A stretch of 64,000 nucleotides of DNA from Pycnopodia helianthoides (lineage: Eukaryota; Echinodermata; Asteroidea; Forcipulatida; Asteriidae): positions 7,145,195 through 7,209,194 of the forward strand of contig CM063249.1 in assembly GCA_032158295.1 (NCBI GenBank). Direction: 5' to 3'. Position 1 is the stretch's first letter; each line of letters starts with the position of its first letter. The notes beneath the pieces are model-generated. The model saw nothing but the letters and a program-made list of their open reading frames with translations, did not search any database and had not been told where the DNA came from. The translations under genes were made by a program, and so were the position numbers. Below are positions 52,600 through 63,707 of this stretch, piece by piece.

Positions 52600-54190
52600 T
52601 CATAATGAGTTTTAAAAAACCTTATGAATTCTTGCCGTTACTCTAGAATTATCATTTGGCTGGGTTAAATATCTTATAATACCTAGAACAAGAAAGTATT
52701 CTAAAGGTTGAGTGGTTGTGAGGTCAGTTGGGGTCATTGCTGTGGGCAACAGAGACACAATGTTTGCCCGAGTCCCTTCTCGATATCAAGCAAGACTGCC
52801 AGCAACAAATAGAATGTATACAATGTGTTGCCATATGAATTACACCGCTGTAGTAACTGAAACTCCTGTTGAGGTGTAATGTGACCAAACTAAGCACTGT
52901 GTGCCTTCACATGATCAACCAAACACCAAAATAAACAGCCCTTATCAAATGTATACACCCGAGTATCTTCGAAAGGCAACTTTTTAAATTCAAGAACATT
53001 TCATCACCATTTTATTTAGAACCACCACCACCACCACAACTCATAGAGAGTTATATATACATGGTGTCTCCCCGCAAACCTCACTAGATTGTACTCCCAC
53101 CGTGCAAAGTTTCAAATCTTAAGAAACATTTCAGGGGCCGCTGTGAGAAAGTTATCAGGGATTTATTTCTGTAATCAGACTAGTTTCCTTTTATGCACAT
53201 CATCTTCTAAAATGCTCCTCAAATTGAACCCCCCCCCCCCACCCACCCATCGACCATACTGAGCACACCTTAAATCACCTTCTAAACATGTCAAAATCGT
53301 TGTAGATCTTCTCCACCAACAGATGAAGTATTTCATCTTTTCTTGAGGAAAAATCCCCAGCTTGACATCAATTTCAGATTCTTTACTGACATTTTGTCAA
53401 ATGGTTGATGCTTGTTAGCAGCAGACGTTAGGAACTGATCCCAATTTTTTAAAGGCTGGTGAGCACAAATAATCACTTACCAAAATACGAAACAGTATAC
53501 CGACCAAAAAGTTGACATTCCAGCAACCGCTGCCCTACAATTTTTCTTTTATTTGTTTTTGTTGCCCAGCAAAGAAATTCCCTGAGCAATGTTTGGTGTT
53601 AACCAGCGTCACAAACTTGACTGTATTTTTGAACACATGAGGGCGCTTTCAAAGGCGAATTTCTTCACATCACAATTGCAGTTTTATCTCACTTGGACTG
53701 CCTGTATGTTGTTTTCTTGAATCAATGACCAAATAAATGATAACGATAATAACAATGAAAAAACAGTTTGTTTTACTGGTTTTTGAATCATGTAAATTTG
53801 GTTTCACACACGCCCTCAAACGATCAAAAGTATTACAAATTGGACCCTGGTTTCTTTTCAATCACTCAGCAAAGTAAGACTTCCTTTCAATTCCGCAAAC
53901 CTATAATGGGTGATTAATCAATAGTTTACGCCAAAAAGGAAGGTATTACTTTGACTTCAGCATCTTCCCTCGATATCACTACACTGATGGGACATCCCAC
54001 AACAGAATTTTATAAGGGTTTATCCACACTTTAAAAAACAGAGTGTACAAATTTGCTGTAAATGAATTTAGGGCATTCCTCATGCTTTCCGACTTTACTT
54101 GTGCATGTTAATGAAAGTATGGTGTCTAAGTTCATTCAAAGTGGCGATGTTGCCACCAGTACGAGCCAAGATAGCATGAAGTTTGCGTGG
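52600..54190. other. intergenic, probably including NXN 3' UTR
   Basis: No coding exon found. Minus-strand AATAAA candidates (plus tttatt) lie near 53553 and 53010. It contains the SINE tail at 53695-53757 and a GGTTTGCGGTAACAC-family fragment near 53065. Confidence 0.4.
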
Positions 54191-54284
54191 GACGTTTTGT
54201 TCTTGTACAGAAAGACAATGTGCAGATACTGTGCCGAGACGTTTTGTTCTTCTACAGAAAGACGATGTGCAGATACTGTCCCGA
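54191..54284. repeat. 47-bp tandem duplication at the NXN 3' end
   Basis: gacgttttgttcttgtacag at 54191 and gacgttttgttcttctacag at 54238 begin two copies 47 bases apart. It lies 13 bases below the NXN stop codon, inside the presumed 3' untranslated region. Confidence 0.85.
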
Positions 54285-54296
54285 TTCCTCCTCTTC

Positions 54297-54491
54297 TTAA
54301 AGCCCTTCTAGTGTCTCGTATTTCAGCTGACTCGCCAGATATTTCTCGATGAAGTCTCGGATGATGTCCCTGGTGATTTCTCTCTCTTGACATCGTACCA
54401 TCCGCTGCTCGGGGATGTCTAGGATCAGGAGAAGGGGTAGACTGTCTTCATCGATGCGTAGGAACTCTCGCAGATTATCCACCATCTCCTC
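54297..54491 (-). CDS. NXN: NXN last exon
   Basis: Acceptor gagcag then EEMVDNLREFLRIDE, DSLPLLLILDIPEQR, MVRCQEREITRDIIR and DFIEKYLASQLKYETLEGL, stop. Human NXN ends with the equivalent DSLRDYTNL, LLTILDM, EEITPAIVEAFVNDFLAEKLKPEPI. The tail is slightly longer than in human. Confidence 0.93.
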   Translation of the reverse strand, partial: EEMVDNLREFLRIDEDSLPLLLILDIPEQRMVRCQEREITRDIIRDFIEKYLASQLKYETLEGL

Positions 54492-57400
54492 CTGCTCAAA
54501 CGCAATCATAAAAACATTGACAGATCAAAACTCTGAATATCAATATCTGATTGGTATCAAAATTTTATAAATATCAAAATCTGATCAAATTTCAAAATCT
54601 GATTAGTATCAAAATCAGATCAATATCAAAATCTGATCCATACCAATATCTGATCAATATCAAAATCTGATAAATATCAATATATGAACATAATCAAAAT
54701 CATATCAATAACAAAATCTGATCAATATAAATATCTGATCAACATCAAAATCTGATCAGTATCAATATCTGATCAATATCAGTAGGGATGCCCTTCAGGT
54801 GTGAAAAGCACTATAAGAATGGAGAATTATCCATAACTGCTATACCTCATACGTATTCATGGTTGAGAGCCAAATACTCACTGGTCCATTCACCATTACG
54901 TGCCAGATGCTATTTTAGCTGTTTACCGAGCGCGGGCAGAAGTATTTACATACAGGGTAAATCCGCATGTGCATCAGACTGTCACATGTGCAACAGTCTA
55001 CTGCGAACGAACTTTACGAAGCATTCGTGGAACTGCCATACAGGCGTAGTAAGCACGCCTGAACATTGCCCTAGCTACATACACATGAAAAGATGTACAT
55101 GTACATGTAGATTGCGGCATACGTAAATCCATGTGTTTTCCCAAGCTTACTAATGCTGAACTGGAATATGCATGAGGTTACAGTCAAACAAATATAACAT
55201 GGTTTATTTCGGGTGGACAGTCGATATTAGCTCCCCTCAGTATTTGAAGTTGACAAACTACAAATGTAGTTCCTCGCCTCGGGAACTACATTAGTTTGTC
55301 AACTTCCAATACCTCGGGGAGCCGAAAAATAATACCTGGGTGGGCACAACAAATTTATTTTAAATACAGACGTGAAGTGGTTAACACATTTAATCAAACA
55401 CACCTTGCCTTTAATAATGAAGGTCAGCTGTCACTTCCATAGACACACCGTGCATGATGGACAAAAAGCTTACAGCAGTGCCAATGATTGATTAATTTGT
55501 TTCAATTCTTTTGTACACAAGTCAAGTACACTAAGACTAAATTGTCACTTCATTGCAAAAATGCGTATCTCAATTTTGCAAAAGCAATGCAGCTTTTGCG
55601 AAAATGCTCCGTGCAAAAAGCATTGTATCTCCGCGCATACCTGTTTTGTGTGTACATCCGGGCTATTTTAAAAAAAGATACAACATTGACAATAACAATT
55701 TAAAACCTGTGCATAACATAAGTGCTATTTTAGGAGGTGCACATGTTTTACATTGACACAACGATATTAAGACTAAGAGTATTTTTGTAACCAACAATGC
55801 TTCTAAGATATGTGGAAAGTAAACATAATCAGACAAACCCTTTAGACCAGATATTTGATTTTAAATGTCCATTTCATAATTTTGTCAGTGGACTCTATAA
55901 CTCTGAGTATCAGTTTAAACCAAGATTCTATGTGTGTTCAAACTGTTTTGATGTAGAGTACAGCCTCCAGACCTCTCAGTATAGACCATGCAAGTCTCAC
56001 GCGTATTGGAGCAATTTTGGGACCACTTTGGTCCCACATACAATGCTTCAACGCATGAAGGAAACAAACCCATACCCTACAACGGATCCCAATGTTCGAA
56101 TATGCATGAGACTTGCACAGTCTACAGATGGATTGCACATGACGTCACTGACCACCATCTTTGATGATAAACAATGGGAAAACAGGCACGGGTGTACGCG
56201 CTGTGCACAACTCTCAGCCAATGAAAGCCTTTCACGCGGTGCACATTTCATCAAAGATGGCGGCCAATGCAAGGGAGTCTATTGTGAAGTCCTACTTCAA
56301 GATGGAATGACAACTCACGTCTCCGCCGATGAAGAACCTGAGTGAGCAGTCCTTCTCAGATGCCTCCGCTTTCTCTGTGTACTCTCTGGCTACAGGTAAG
56401 AGCAGCTCCTTGGCTTCAATCACATCATCGTCTCCTTCAATATCTAAGCATATCACAGTAATAATCAAAGTTATCATCAGTGTCTGTGAATGGTTATTCA
56501 GGGGTGGAGCATACAGACAGGGACCCAATCTCATAGAGCTGCTAAAGCACAAAAAAGCAAATCAGGACAAAGCAATTTTGCTATACCAGAATAAGGTTAA
56601 TTGATGTTAAATTCATTCGCATCTGGGATATAAAGAATATTATTTGGTCTTACCCTTTCACCGATGTGTGTAGCTGTACGCTTACACTGGCGTGTAAAGC
56701 ACTGTACAGTGCTTTACACACATCGGTGTAAGGGGTAAAACCAAATAATATTCTTTATCCCCGATGCAAATTTAACATCTATTAAATTGTTGCGGTACCC
56801 ACTGCTAAGTTATAGGTTTCTAACTGCCTCTAGCTACCGGGCAATCTCGGTGGTCTAGTTGGTAAGATATCTGCTCTAGAATGGCAAAGGTCTTTGGTTC
56901 GAATCCCACTCGAGTAATCTGCCTGTGGATTTTTAGGGTAAAACCAAATAATATTCTTTATCCCCGCTGCAAATTTAACATCTACTCTTTAAACTTCCAG
57001 TGTGTCACATCTTTAAAATGGATTTACAGCCACCCTACATCTAGGGAGAAATTGTGACACCCAATCACAAAAACCAAGCACTTCCTGCCACCACCCAAAA
57101 CTGGGTTTATTTACTCATCAAATAAATGAGAAGAAGAGCTTGTTAATAAGACCTACATGTAAATTAGATAATGAGAGTAGGTTTGCGGTAACAACATGGT
57201 AGTAAATCTCTTTTGAGTAATGTTGGCACTAGGAAGAGCCTGAAGCTAAGTGCTTCTCAGCATGTAGAATGTTAACTGTTTATATTCCTTGGTTCAAATC
57301 CCGCTCTAGTCAATTTTTCTTTGTTCAACCCCCATACTATTTGAGATTTACCCAGTCAGTTTCCCTTGTGGTTTATTACTTGACAATTAAATTAAAAAAG

Positions 57401-60400
57401 TCGCATCCCCTCAAGGTGATCCCGTGGCTGCTGCTTCCCAGGTTGTATCGTAAACTTGGGTGTGATCCCTGGCTACACGGCAGTTAACGGTTGTATGGCT
57501 TCTGACCGGCACCCCCGAACAAAGATATTGACAAAATAGGGAGACCGCCAAATAGGGCTAGATAGCTCAGTTGGTAGAGCGCCGGTACGTTAATCCGGAG
57601 GTCGTTGGTTCAAATCCTGCTCTAGTCAAATTTTTCTTTTTCTTTATTCAACCCCCATACCTGAAAGTGCTGTATCTCAATCATACATCTGCATTTTTAT
57701 CATAGCGCTTGCCGTTAACGAGTCATTAATACTAGTTAACCCTTTAGCACTCACGCACTAGTAAACATCAAGTCATTATCCTTGAACGAGGCACGGAAAG
57801 TGACAAGATTTTCTGCTCTACATTGAATTCGGCTCAATGGGAGGCAAGTCCGAGCGTTCTGAGATTCCAGCATACCATGACAGATTTTCGGCCGTGGCTC
57901 ACGCCGAGGTTCTGCAATTCACGGTGAGTGTCCACTCAATATTGTCACTCGACAACCCCGGAACTAATTATGAGAGAGCCTTTGTTGTCTTTCCTTTGTC
58001 AAGTCAGGGTTCCATTGTGGCAACGGTAGGGGGGAGGGGGGTGGGGGTGGGCGAGACATGGAATTTTTTTGTTTAATACCGATGTGAAGCAGTTAATTCA
58101 TGGTAATCCGTGAGTAAAAAAAAAAACGCAAGTTTATTGTGAAAGCAAGTATGGTCGCCATTACTGTGTACATTGTGGGTGTAATGCATTGTACATAACA
58201 TTTGGTTGTACACACACAGATAACAAATACTTGTTGTGTTGCGTGCATGCGCTGTTGAGGATGGGGCTTCCGACCTTTGAACCTTTGGAGGTGGAAAACA
58301 GCATTTTTTTCTTGTATGGACCATGTGTTATTTTTTAGACCATCGTAATATTGAGATCACACTCTACCTACTGCTGTTTGGTGAGTGAAAAACTCAAGAT
58401 ACAACTTGCTAAACTTCTTGGGGGGTTTGAGGAGTTACAGGCAGGGCCATTTAGGGCGGTTTAAGGACTAAAAGGTTAAAGTTAACACGCTATGAAATCA
58501 AAAACAGAAAGCACAAGATCTGTGTGCAAAGTGATGTGAAAGCTCTGAATGTTGTACATGTAGGTGTCACAGCTTTACTCGAATGGCTTGGTGTATAAAA
58601 GGAGATAAATTGTCATTTTTTACTGTCCAAAGGTTTTCAGAGACTGGCTAGATTTTTTACTCAAAACTAAAATGTCCTATGGGGGAAAACTCCTGCTGGA
58701 GAAACAAAAAATCAATAAATTCAAGTCAGGCATGAAAAAGCTATGAATATTTTTCTGATCAACACCATAGTGTAATACCTGGATATACAATCCCTGGTGA
58801 TTGTAGCTTGTACCAAACTGTTTCCATATTGATCGCTTTGTGATCAAATTCTCATATGAAAAGACTAGTAATATTTGAGGCATGTTATTGAAGCACTTTT
58901 ACAACGAGAACTGACCTATTTAAGGTAGTGGCATTGATTGATGACTTTGTACCTCAGCCGGCATTTCAGAGCTCATCCAAGCTCCAACATTTTAAACATC
59001 TTAAAGAGAGCATCGCTTTTAAGGAATCTCTTCACTCCCCCCAAAGTAGGACTTGTCAAAATTGGTTGTGTGTGTCACTATCGATGTGCATTAGTAAGAA
59101 AATCCTACAGCATATTCAACCCTAGTTTAATACAAAATCAATCTCATTGTGCTAAAGTGTGACGCTTTGTTTCCTCTTTATGGTCTACTGTAGAATATTA
59201 TCATTGGTTTCCTTTAATGACTGCCAGCACAGAGTCAGTCGTACGATCCAATAGTGAACAGTTATTTTATTACCGGAAATTTTTTCACCTCCCTCCTGGA
59301 CATGCCAAACAATCAACTGCCGTTACATTCCTGTCAGGTTATTCTGAAGTAAGATGGAATTTACAAATAGACAGTGTGTAAATCTTGCGCGTATTCGAAC
59401 TTCCACGACCATTGTGGTCCCAACCATATGGAGTACTAAGAGGGCGGGATTTTGTTTCGTCAATTTTGTTAGTTTAACGTAGTTTATGACTATGAAAATT
59501 ATATATGTTGTTGGGAATGTCATACTAAGTGATAAACAAGATGAAAGTAAAACCAACTCAACAAAAAAATTGTTAAAAATTAAGAATTTTAACCAACTGA
59601 TTAAACCTATGTGATAGACGCACAAACTTGAGCGTGATTGGCAAATTTTTTTTTCTAAATAAGCATCCTTGTCCAAAGTTTTGTTCTGTTTCAATGTTAA
59701 TTTGAGCAAATAATTTTTATTAAATAAAAATTGAAATTTTATTTACAACAACTTGCTACCTGGGTACTTTTATTTTCAAGAGCTTTGTACAAATAAAATT
59801 TTAGAAGGTTTCAAAGAAAAATACTTCGTTTGCACAACTTGTCAACAGAGGGCGTTAGCGAAGAGGGCAATGTAAACAGAAGGTACTTTACATCGCACAC
59901 CATGTGTCAACATAGCAGATGCCGTGCATTGCAAGCGAGAGCCTACCACTGCAATAACTGATGAACAGCTGATACATGTAAACTTAAAATCAATTCATAT
60001 TAAACTATGTACAATTACACAACAATAATAGCATTTTTAAAAACTCCAATCTCTCCCTTCCCTCACTCTTTGATGGAACCCTCAAGGGGCAACAGAGGCA
60101 ATTGTCTCTGCTGCCTCAGTGAAGCATCAGACATGCATAAACAATGGGCCTCGGTGTGCATTGTTCACACTGGACTGACTCTCTCCTAGAAAACCTTTGA
60201 AGAAGACATTCTTGTCTGAAATTGTCCATGTGAGTACTTCGTATTTATGAAGACTTTAAAAATCGATAATATTAGCATTTTAAACAACTCCAATCTCTCC
60301 CTTCCCTCACTCTTTGTAAGGGCACCTCCACGTGGAAATTGAAAACTTCTACTGGAAAGTTTCAAGGGGCACCAAGGCAATGACCAAGGGCAATGGAGGC

Positions 60401-63400
60401 AATTGTCCCTGCTGCCTCAGTGAAGCATCAGCAGGGCATGCATAAACAATGGGCCTCGGTGTGCATTGTTCACACTGGACTGATTCTCTCCAAGAAATCC
60501 TTTTGAAGAAGACATTCTTGTCTGAAATTGTCCGTGTGAGTACTTCGTATTTGTGAAGACTTTAAAAATCAATACTTCCTTGACATTGGGAAACATGAAG
60601 ACGCTGATTGTCCCTAGCTGCAGGTCATACCACATCGATTGTCTCACAGTAAATTGCACATTATTGCTGTGCACAGTCTATTGTCAGAGATGCACAACAT
60701 CCAAGGGTACAGTGAGTCAATTACATAGTAAAAGCGAGGTGAATTGATAAACCTTGCGGCGACTACACAGCGTTTTCATTGGAGTCCTTGATTACACCAA
60801 ATTAAAGGAATTAATAGCATTATTGTGTAATTTTGTTTTGGGACAAGCACACTCAATCGAACCATATGGTTTTTTTTAAACAATCATTAAAAAACTATCA
60901 GTAAATATTTCACTACAACACATGGAGATGCTCAAATTTAGAGGGGAAAAAACAAGCATAAACAGTCACAAATTATGTGTTTCTATTTTTTTAATATTCT
61001 AATACACGTACTGTCTCCTTGGAGGGCAAGGTGCTACATGTACACTATGTAAAGCAGGACTTGATCCCCAACAGACATAGCATGTCTCAGGAACCTTGGG
61101 TTCAAACATTAAGGGTTTTAACATTTGTAGGAAACAAAACTGCACCCTTTAACACGTATCCTAATGTTCCAATGTTCAATAATGTATGAAATGAAACTTA
61201 AACTCTAATGTCATGAAGATGATGACATACACTGTGTCTTGGAAATTACAATGTACATGTACATGTATTTCTCAGAACTGTTGTTTTATGTAGCAGTAGC
61301 AATGTTGAAACAGGCAAGCTTTAGATTAAAATTTGTCAAAAACAAATTTATGAACTATCACTACAACCGCAGGTCCACATTACATGTCTGTTTTTCAGGG
61401 CATTGTTGTACAGTAATTTTTTAATACAAGTTGTTGTAGGTTCCAGTGTTCCACAGGCCCCAGGCACCAGTGTTTCTTTAGGTCCTAGGAACCAGTGTTC
61501 CATAGTTCCTAGGCACCAGTGTTCCACAGGCCTTTGGTATCAGTGTTTCATAGGCCCTCAGCATCAGTGTTTCTTAGGCCATAGTAACCAGTGTTCCATA
61601 GGCCCTAGCCTCCAGTATGAACCACAGGCCCTAGGCTCCAGTGTGACCATAAGCCCTAGGCACCAGTGTTTCAGAGCACCAGTGTTCCCTAGGCCCTAAG
61701 CTTCACAGTCAATTTCATACATATAGTACTTGTAAATGTGGATTCGATTACAATGTATTATATTTATTTAAGTTTGAAGTAAGCTCTGTACTGAAGCTTT
61801 TCAAAAATCCAGAGAGAAGTGGTTTTAAGGACACCTACTGTGGCACTAGAGTTTTGATCATTGTACGGTATGTCAGATTCACACACACCCTCCTTCACAG
61901 ATATCCTGTGGTATTTCAGCTACAACAGCAGAGTTTGCTTTTGAGGCATTCTTTGTTCTATTACCAGAATTTTTAAATAATACCCGATCAGTGACAATTA
62001 GCCACAAACTATCATACAGGCACTGTGAATGGTTTCACCAAAAGTCAGACTACAATTTGTCACTCACCAGCAAATAGAATAAGACAAGCCTCTTCATTAA
62101 TGGCTGTTGTGGCAGAGTCATCAAGCTCCAGCAGTGTGTGTGGGTACCAGGGAAAATCCTTACAAACATAAACAAAGTAGAATTATGTGTACAAACAAGA
62201 ACTAAAATGAGACATACCGTAGCAATTACCCTTTTAATAAACGACAATGTTGCATTAATGTTGCCAAAAAACCACTAAGCCAACCAAAAAGATGTCCACA
62301 TGAAACTATGCTGTCAGATATGGCCTTGGGCTGAACCAAATATGTATGTGTTGGCAAGTGTATGGGCAAGCGTGGATGCTAGCATGTAGGCAATCATGTA
62401 GGCAAGCATCTAGACAAGCATGTAGGCAAGCGTGTGGGCAAGTGGGTAGGCAAGCATGCAGGCAAACGTGTAGGCAAGCATGAAGGTAATCATGTAGGCA
62501 AGTGTGTAGGCAAGCATGCAGGCAAACGTGTAGGCAAGCATGAAGGCCAGTGTGTAGGCAAGCAGGTAGGGAAGCATGCAGGCAACGTGTAGGCAAGCAT
62601 GAAGGCAGTGTGTAGGCAAGCAGTAGAAGATGTAGGCCTGTAGGCGAGATGAAGCAACCTTGTAGACAAGCATGAAGTGAGTGCGTAAGGCAGTACATGT
62701 ATGACAGCGGTGTGTAGGCAAGTATAAGGCAAGCGTATAGGCTAGTGTGTAGACAAGTGTGCAAGCATGCATGTAGGCAAAGCGTATAGGCTAGTGTTGT
62801 AGACAAGTGTGCAAGCATGCATGTAGGCAAGCGTATAGGCTAGTGTGTAGACAAGTGTGCAAGCATGCATGTAGGCAAGCGTATAGGCTAGTGTGTAGAC
62901 AAGTGTGCAAGCATGCGTATAGGCAAGCGCGAAAGATTTGATCCCCTTATAAATTGATTCGACTTCACGCAGGGCCCAATTTCATGGCTCTGCTTACTGC
63001 AGAACTCTGTGCTTACGGAGCCACGTAAAGCACAAAATTATATGGTCTGTTACAGCGAAGAATTTGACAGTCGGCAGTGCCATGAAATTGGGCCCAGGAC
63101 AGTGTACATCAGTAGCACCTACCAATGAAATAATGTACCCTCCTTGACTAACAATGGTCCAAGGTTCAAATCCCACTCAAGCTGACTCAAGTACACTAAT
63201 TCATTGTACAATGTACATGTAAGTGCACTTAACTGCTGCTCTTTCCCTTAATACAGCAATATAAGTAGATCTCACAGGACAAGCCTCACGGTTACTAGCG
63301 TTTCATTGATCACAGGGTTCAGATATTTTTATTTTTTTTATTCATAACTTGATATGACGAAAATTGATTACAAGTTTCATCAAATCTATTCACAACACTA

Positions 63401-63707
63401 TCTACAAATTCAGATTTTGATTGTTGTGATCAATACAGCGGCGTAACTGTGGACCAGCCGATGAGACTAACGTTACAGTCTCCTCATACTCAAGTTGGCC
63501 CTCAAGGAAGAAAAACCTCAATCACTAGAGATGAGGGACACAAATTATTGGAGACAACTTTGGTTGTGCGGGAGACCTAACTAGGTTATTCTCTGTTTAA
63601 CTTAATTAGAGAAACTTACCAGTCCCTCGGGGTCCTGAGCTGTCATAGCTCTACCTTCTAATGTGATCACCTTGCCGTCTCATCCAACAGAACTAGAGTA
63701 GGAATAC
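54297..63707 (-). CDS. NXN: nucleoredoxin, last four exons (5' part beyond the window)
   Basis: Coding exons on the minus strand: 63620-63707, 62068-62158, 56319-56443, 54297-54491, ending TAA at 54297-54299. Nucleoredoxin is a thioredoxin-fold oxidoreductase that in vertebrates binds Dishevelled and restrains Wnt signalling. The visible part covers the end of the catalytic thioredoxin-like domain (IPTLVLLDE) and the C-terminal domain: DFPWYPHTLLELDDS, ACLILFADIEGDDD, ELLLPVAREYTEKAE, SLRFFIGGD, LPLLLILDIPEQRM and REITRDIIRDFIEKYLASQL. Human NXN reads FPWHPKPVLELSDS, PCLVLFVDSEDDG, PLLFFVAGED and APLLTILDM at the same places. The catalytic CPPC lies upstream, outside the window. Splice phases 0, 1 and 0 agree between the exons shown. 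The first visible exon is one base short (frame break near 63680). The gene converges on VMP1, 19.7 kb away. Confidence 0.9.
54540..54785. repeat. 17-bp-based ATCTGATCAATATCAAA array
   Basis: About 14 diverged units of atctgatcaatatcaaa, in the last NXN intron just upstream of the terminal exon. TGATCA within each unit is palindromic. Confidence 0.85.
55231..55321. repeat. perfect-type hairpin with 40-base arms
   Basis: ctcccctcagtatttgaagt and gttgacaaacta pair with tagtttgtcaac and acttccaatacctcgggg; the inner aatgtagttcc / ggaactacatt closes a loop around tcgcctc. In the last NXN intron. Confidence 0.85.
56120..56292. mobile_element. GCCAATGNAAGGGA element, copy 2 (diverged)
   Basis: caccatctttgatgataaac and catttcatcaaagatggcgg form the inner inverted arms. 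ctcagccaatgaaagcc and ggccaatgcaagggagtct are shared with 47040-47185. It ends about 25 bases from the NXN exon at 56319. Confidence 0.65.
56319..56443 (-). CDS. NXN: NXN penultimate exon
   Basis: Acceptor tgcttag, then (D)IEGDDDVIEAKELLL, PVAREYTEKAEASEK and DCSLRFFIGGD, donor gtgagt. It corresponds to human DSEDDGESEAAKQLIQPIAEK...LLFFVAGED. 125 nt, entering in phase 1 and leaving in phase 0. Confidence 0.93.
56520..56605. mobile_element. left half of CATAGAGC MITE
   Basis: gggacccaatctcatagagc, gctaaagcac and ccagaataaggtta. The right half is missing; a different hairpin (56635) follows. Confidence 0.6.
56635..56990. mobile_element. hairpin element with 48-bp direct repeat and a SINE
   Basis: 56640-56755 is a hairpin: aaagaatattatttggt and tcaccgatgtgtg pair with cacacatcggtg and accaaataatattcttt. 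The right arm plus following DNA (56735-56783, ggtaaaaccaaataatattc) recurs as a direct repeat at 56938-56988. Between the copies lies SINE type 3 (gggcaatctcggtggtctag as A box, ggttcgaatcccactcg as B box). Confidence 0.75.
57290..57650 (+). mobile_element. composite SINE type 2 with two tRNA-like parts
   Basis: Starts with a B-box-only remnant (ggttcaaatcccgctctag), then body cagtttcccttgtggttt and ccaggttgtatcgtaaac, then a fuller head at 57555-57630: GGCTAGA/TCTAGTC acceptor, agctcagttggtagagcg, ccggtacgttaatccgg anticodon arm (GTT) and ggttcaaatcc. This copy has a better-paired anticodon stem than 27232, but base 33 is C. It appears to be a head-to-tail dimer. Confidence 0.75.
57660..60025. 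other. NXN intron DNA without recognised features
   Basis: Within the intron between 56444 and 62067. A G-rich tract lies at 58026-58050 (ggggggaggggggtgggggt). No convincing exon on either strand. Confidence 0.4.
60027..60575. repeat. tandem duplication of about 250 bp
   Basis: The block containing ctccaatctctcccttccct, tgctgcctcagtgaagcatc, gggcctcggtgtgcattgtt and gaagaagacattcttgtctg occurs at 60027-60267 and again at 60272-60575. The second copy carries about 60 extra bases near 60318-60380. It lies in an NXN intron. Confidence 0.88.
61435..61700. repeat. CCAGTGTTCCATAGGCCCTAG array, copy 2
   Basis: About nine diverged units of roughly 28-35 bp, with cagtgttcc, aggccctagg and gcaccagtgtt. 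Same family as 29670-29810, including similar downstream DNA. Confidence 0.8.
62068..62158 (-). CDS. NXN: NXN exon (FPWYPHTLLEL)
   Basis: Acceptor tttgtaag, then DFPWYPHTLLELDDS, ATTAINEEACLILFA and one base of the next codon; donor gtgagt. Human: FPWHPKPVLELSDSNAAQLNEGPCLVLFVD. Confidence 0.93.
62340..62935. repeat. AGGCAAGCRTGT array with emerging 48-bp units
   Basis: Roughly 12-bp units such as gtaggcaagcatgtaggcaa in the first half; from about 62705 these combine into repeats of about 48 bp (gtataggctagtgtgtagac, aagtgtgcaagcatgcat), present about four times. The minus-strand frames read as ACLHT/ACLHA repeats and are artefacts. In an NXN intron. Confidence 0.92.
62973..63098. mobile_element. 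GGGCCCAATTTCATGGC short hairpin MITE
   Basis: gggcccaatttcatggctct and tgccatgaaattgggccc are inverted ends, 126 bp. It is related at the tips to the CATAGAGC family but with a different interior. Confidence 0.8.
63620..63707 (-). CDS. NXN: NXN exon with one-base deletion
   Basis: Acceptor tgtag, then (G)IPTLVLLDE in frame; after the next codon the frame is lost by one base. A one-base shift restores VITLEGRAMTAQDPEGL up to donor gtaagt. The exon is 88 nt; the phases of its neighbours require 89. The human counterpart is GIPTLIMLDPQGEVITRQGR. The break lies near 63680 (plus-strand cttgccgtctc). Confidence 0.85.

Noticed and set aside
55797..56345. 182-codon plus-strand open frame
   Set aside because: It runs through a repeat (56120-56292) and antisense over a true NXN exon; no recognisable domain. 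Probably chance.
62306..62830. Cysteine/histidine-rich repeat protein on the minus strand
   Set aside because: It is the translation of the 12-bp aggcaagc array; frame changes along the array and no splice context.
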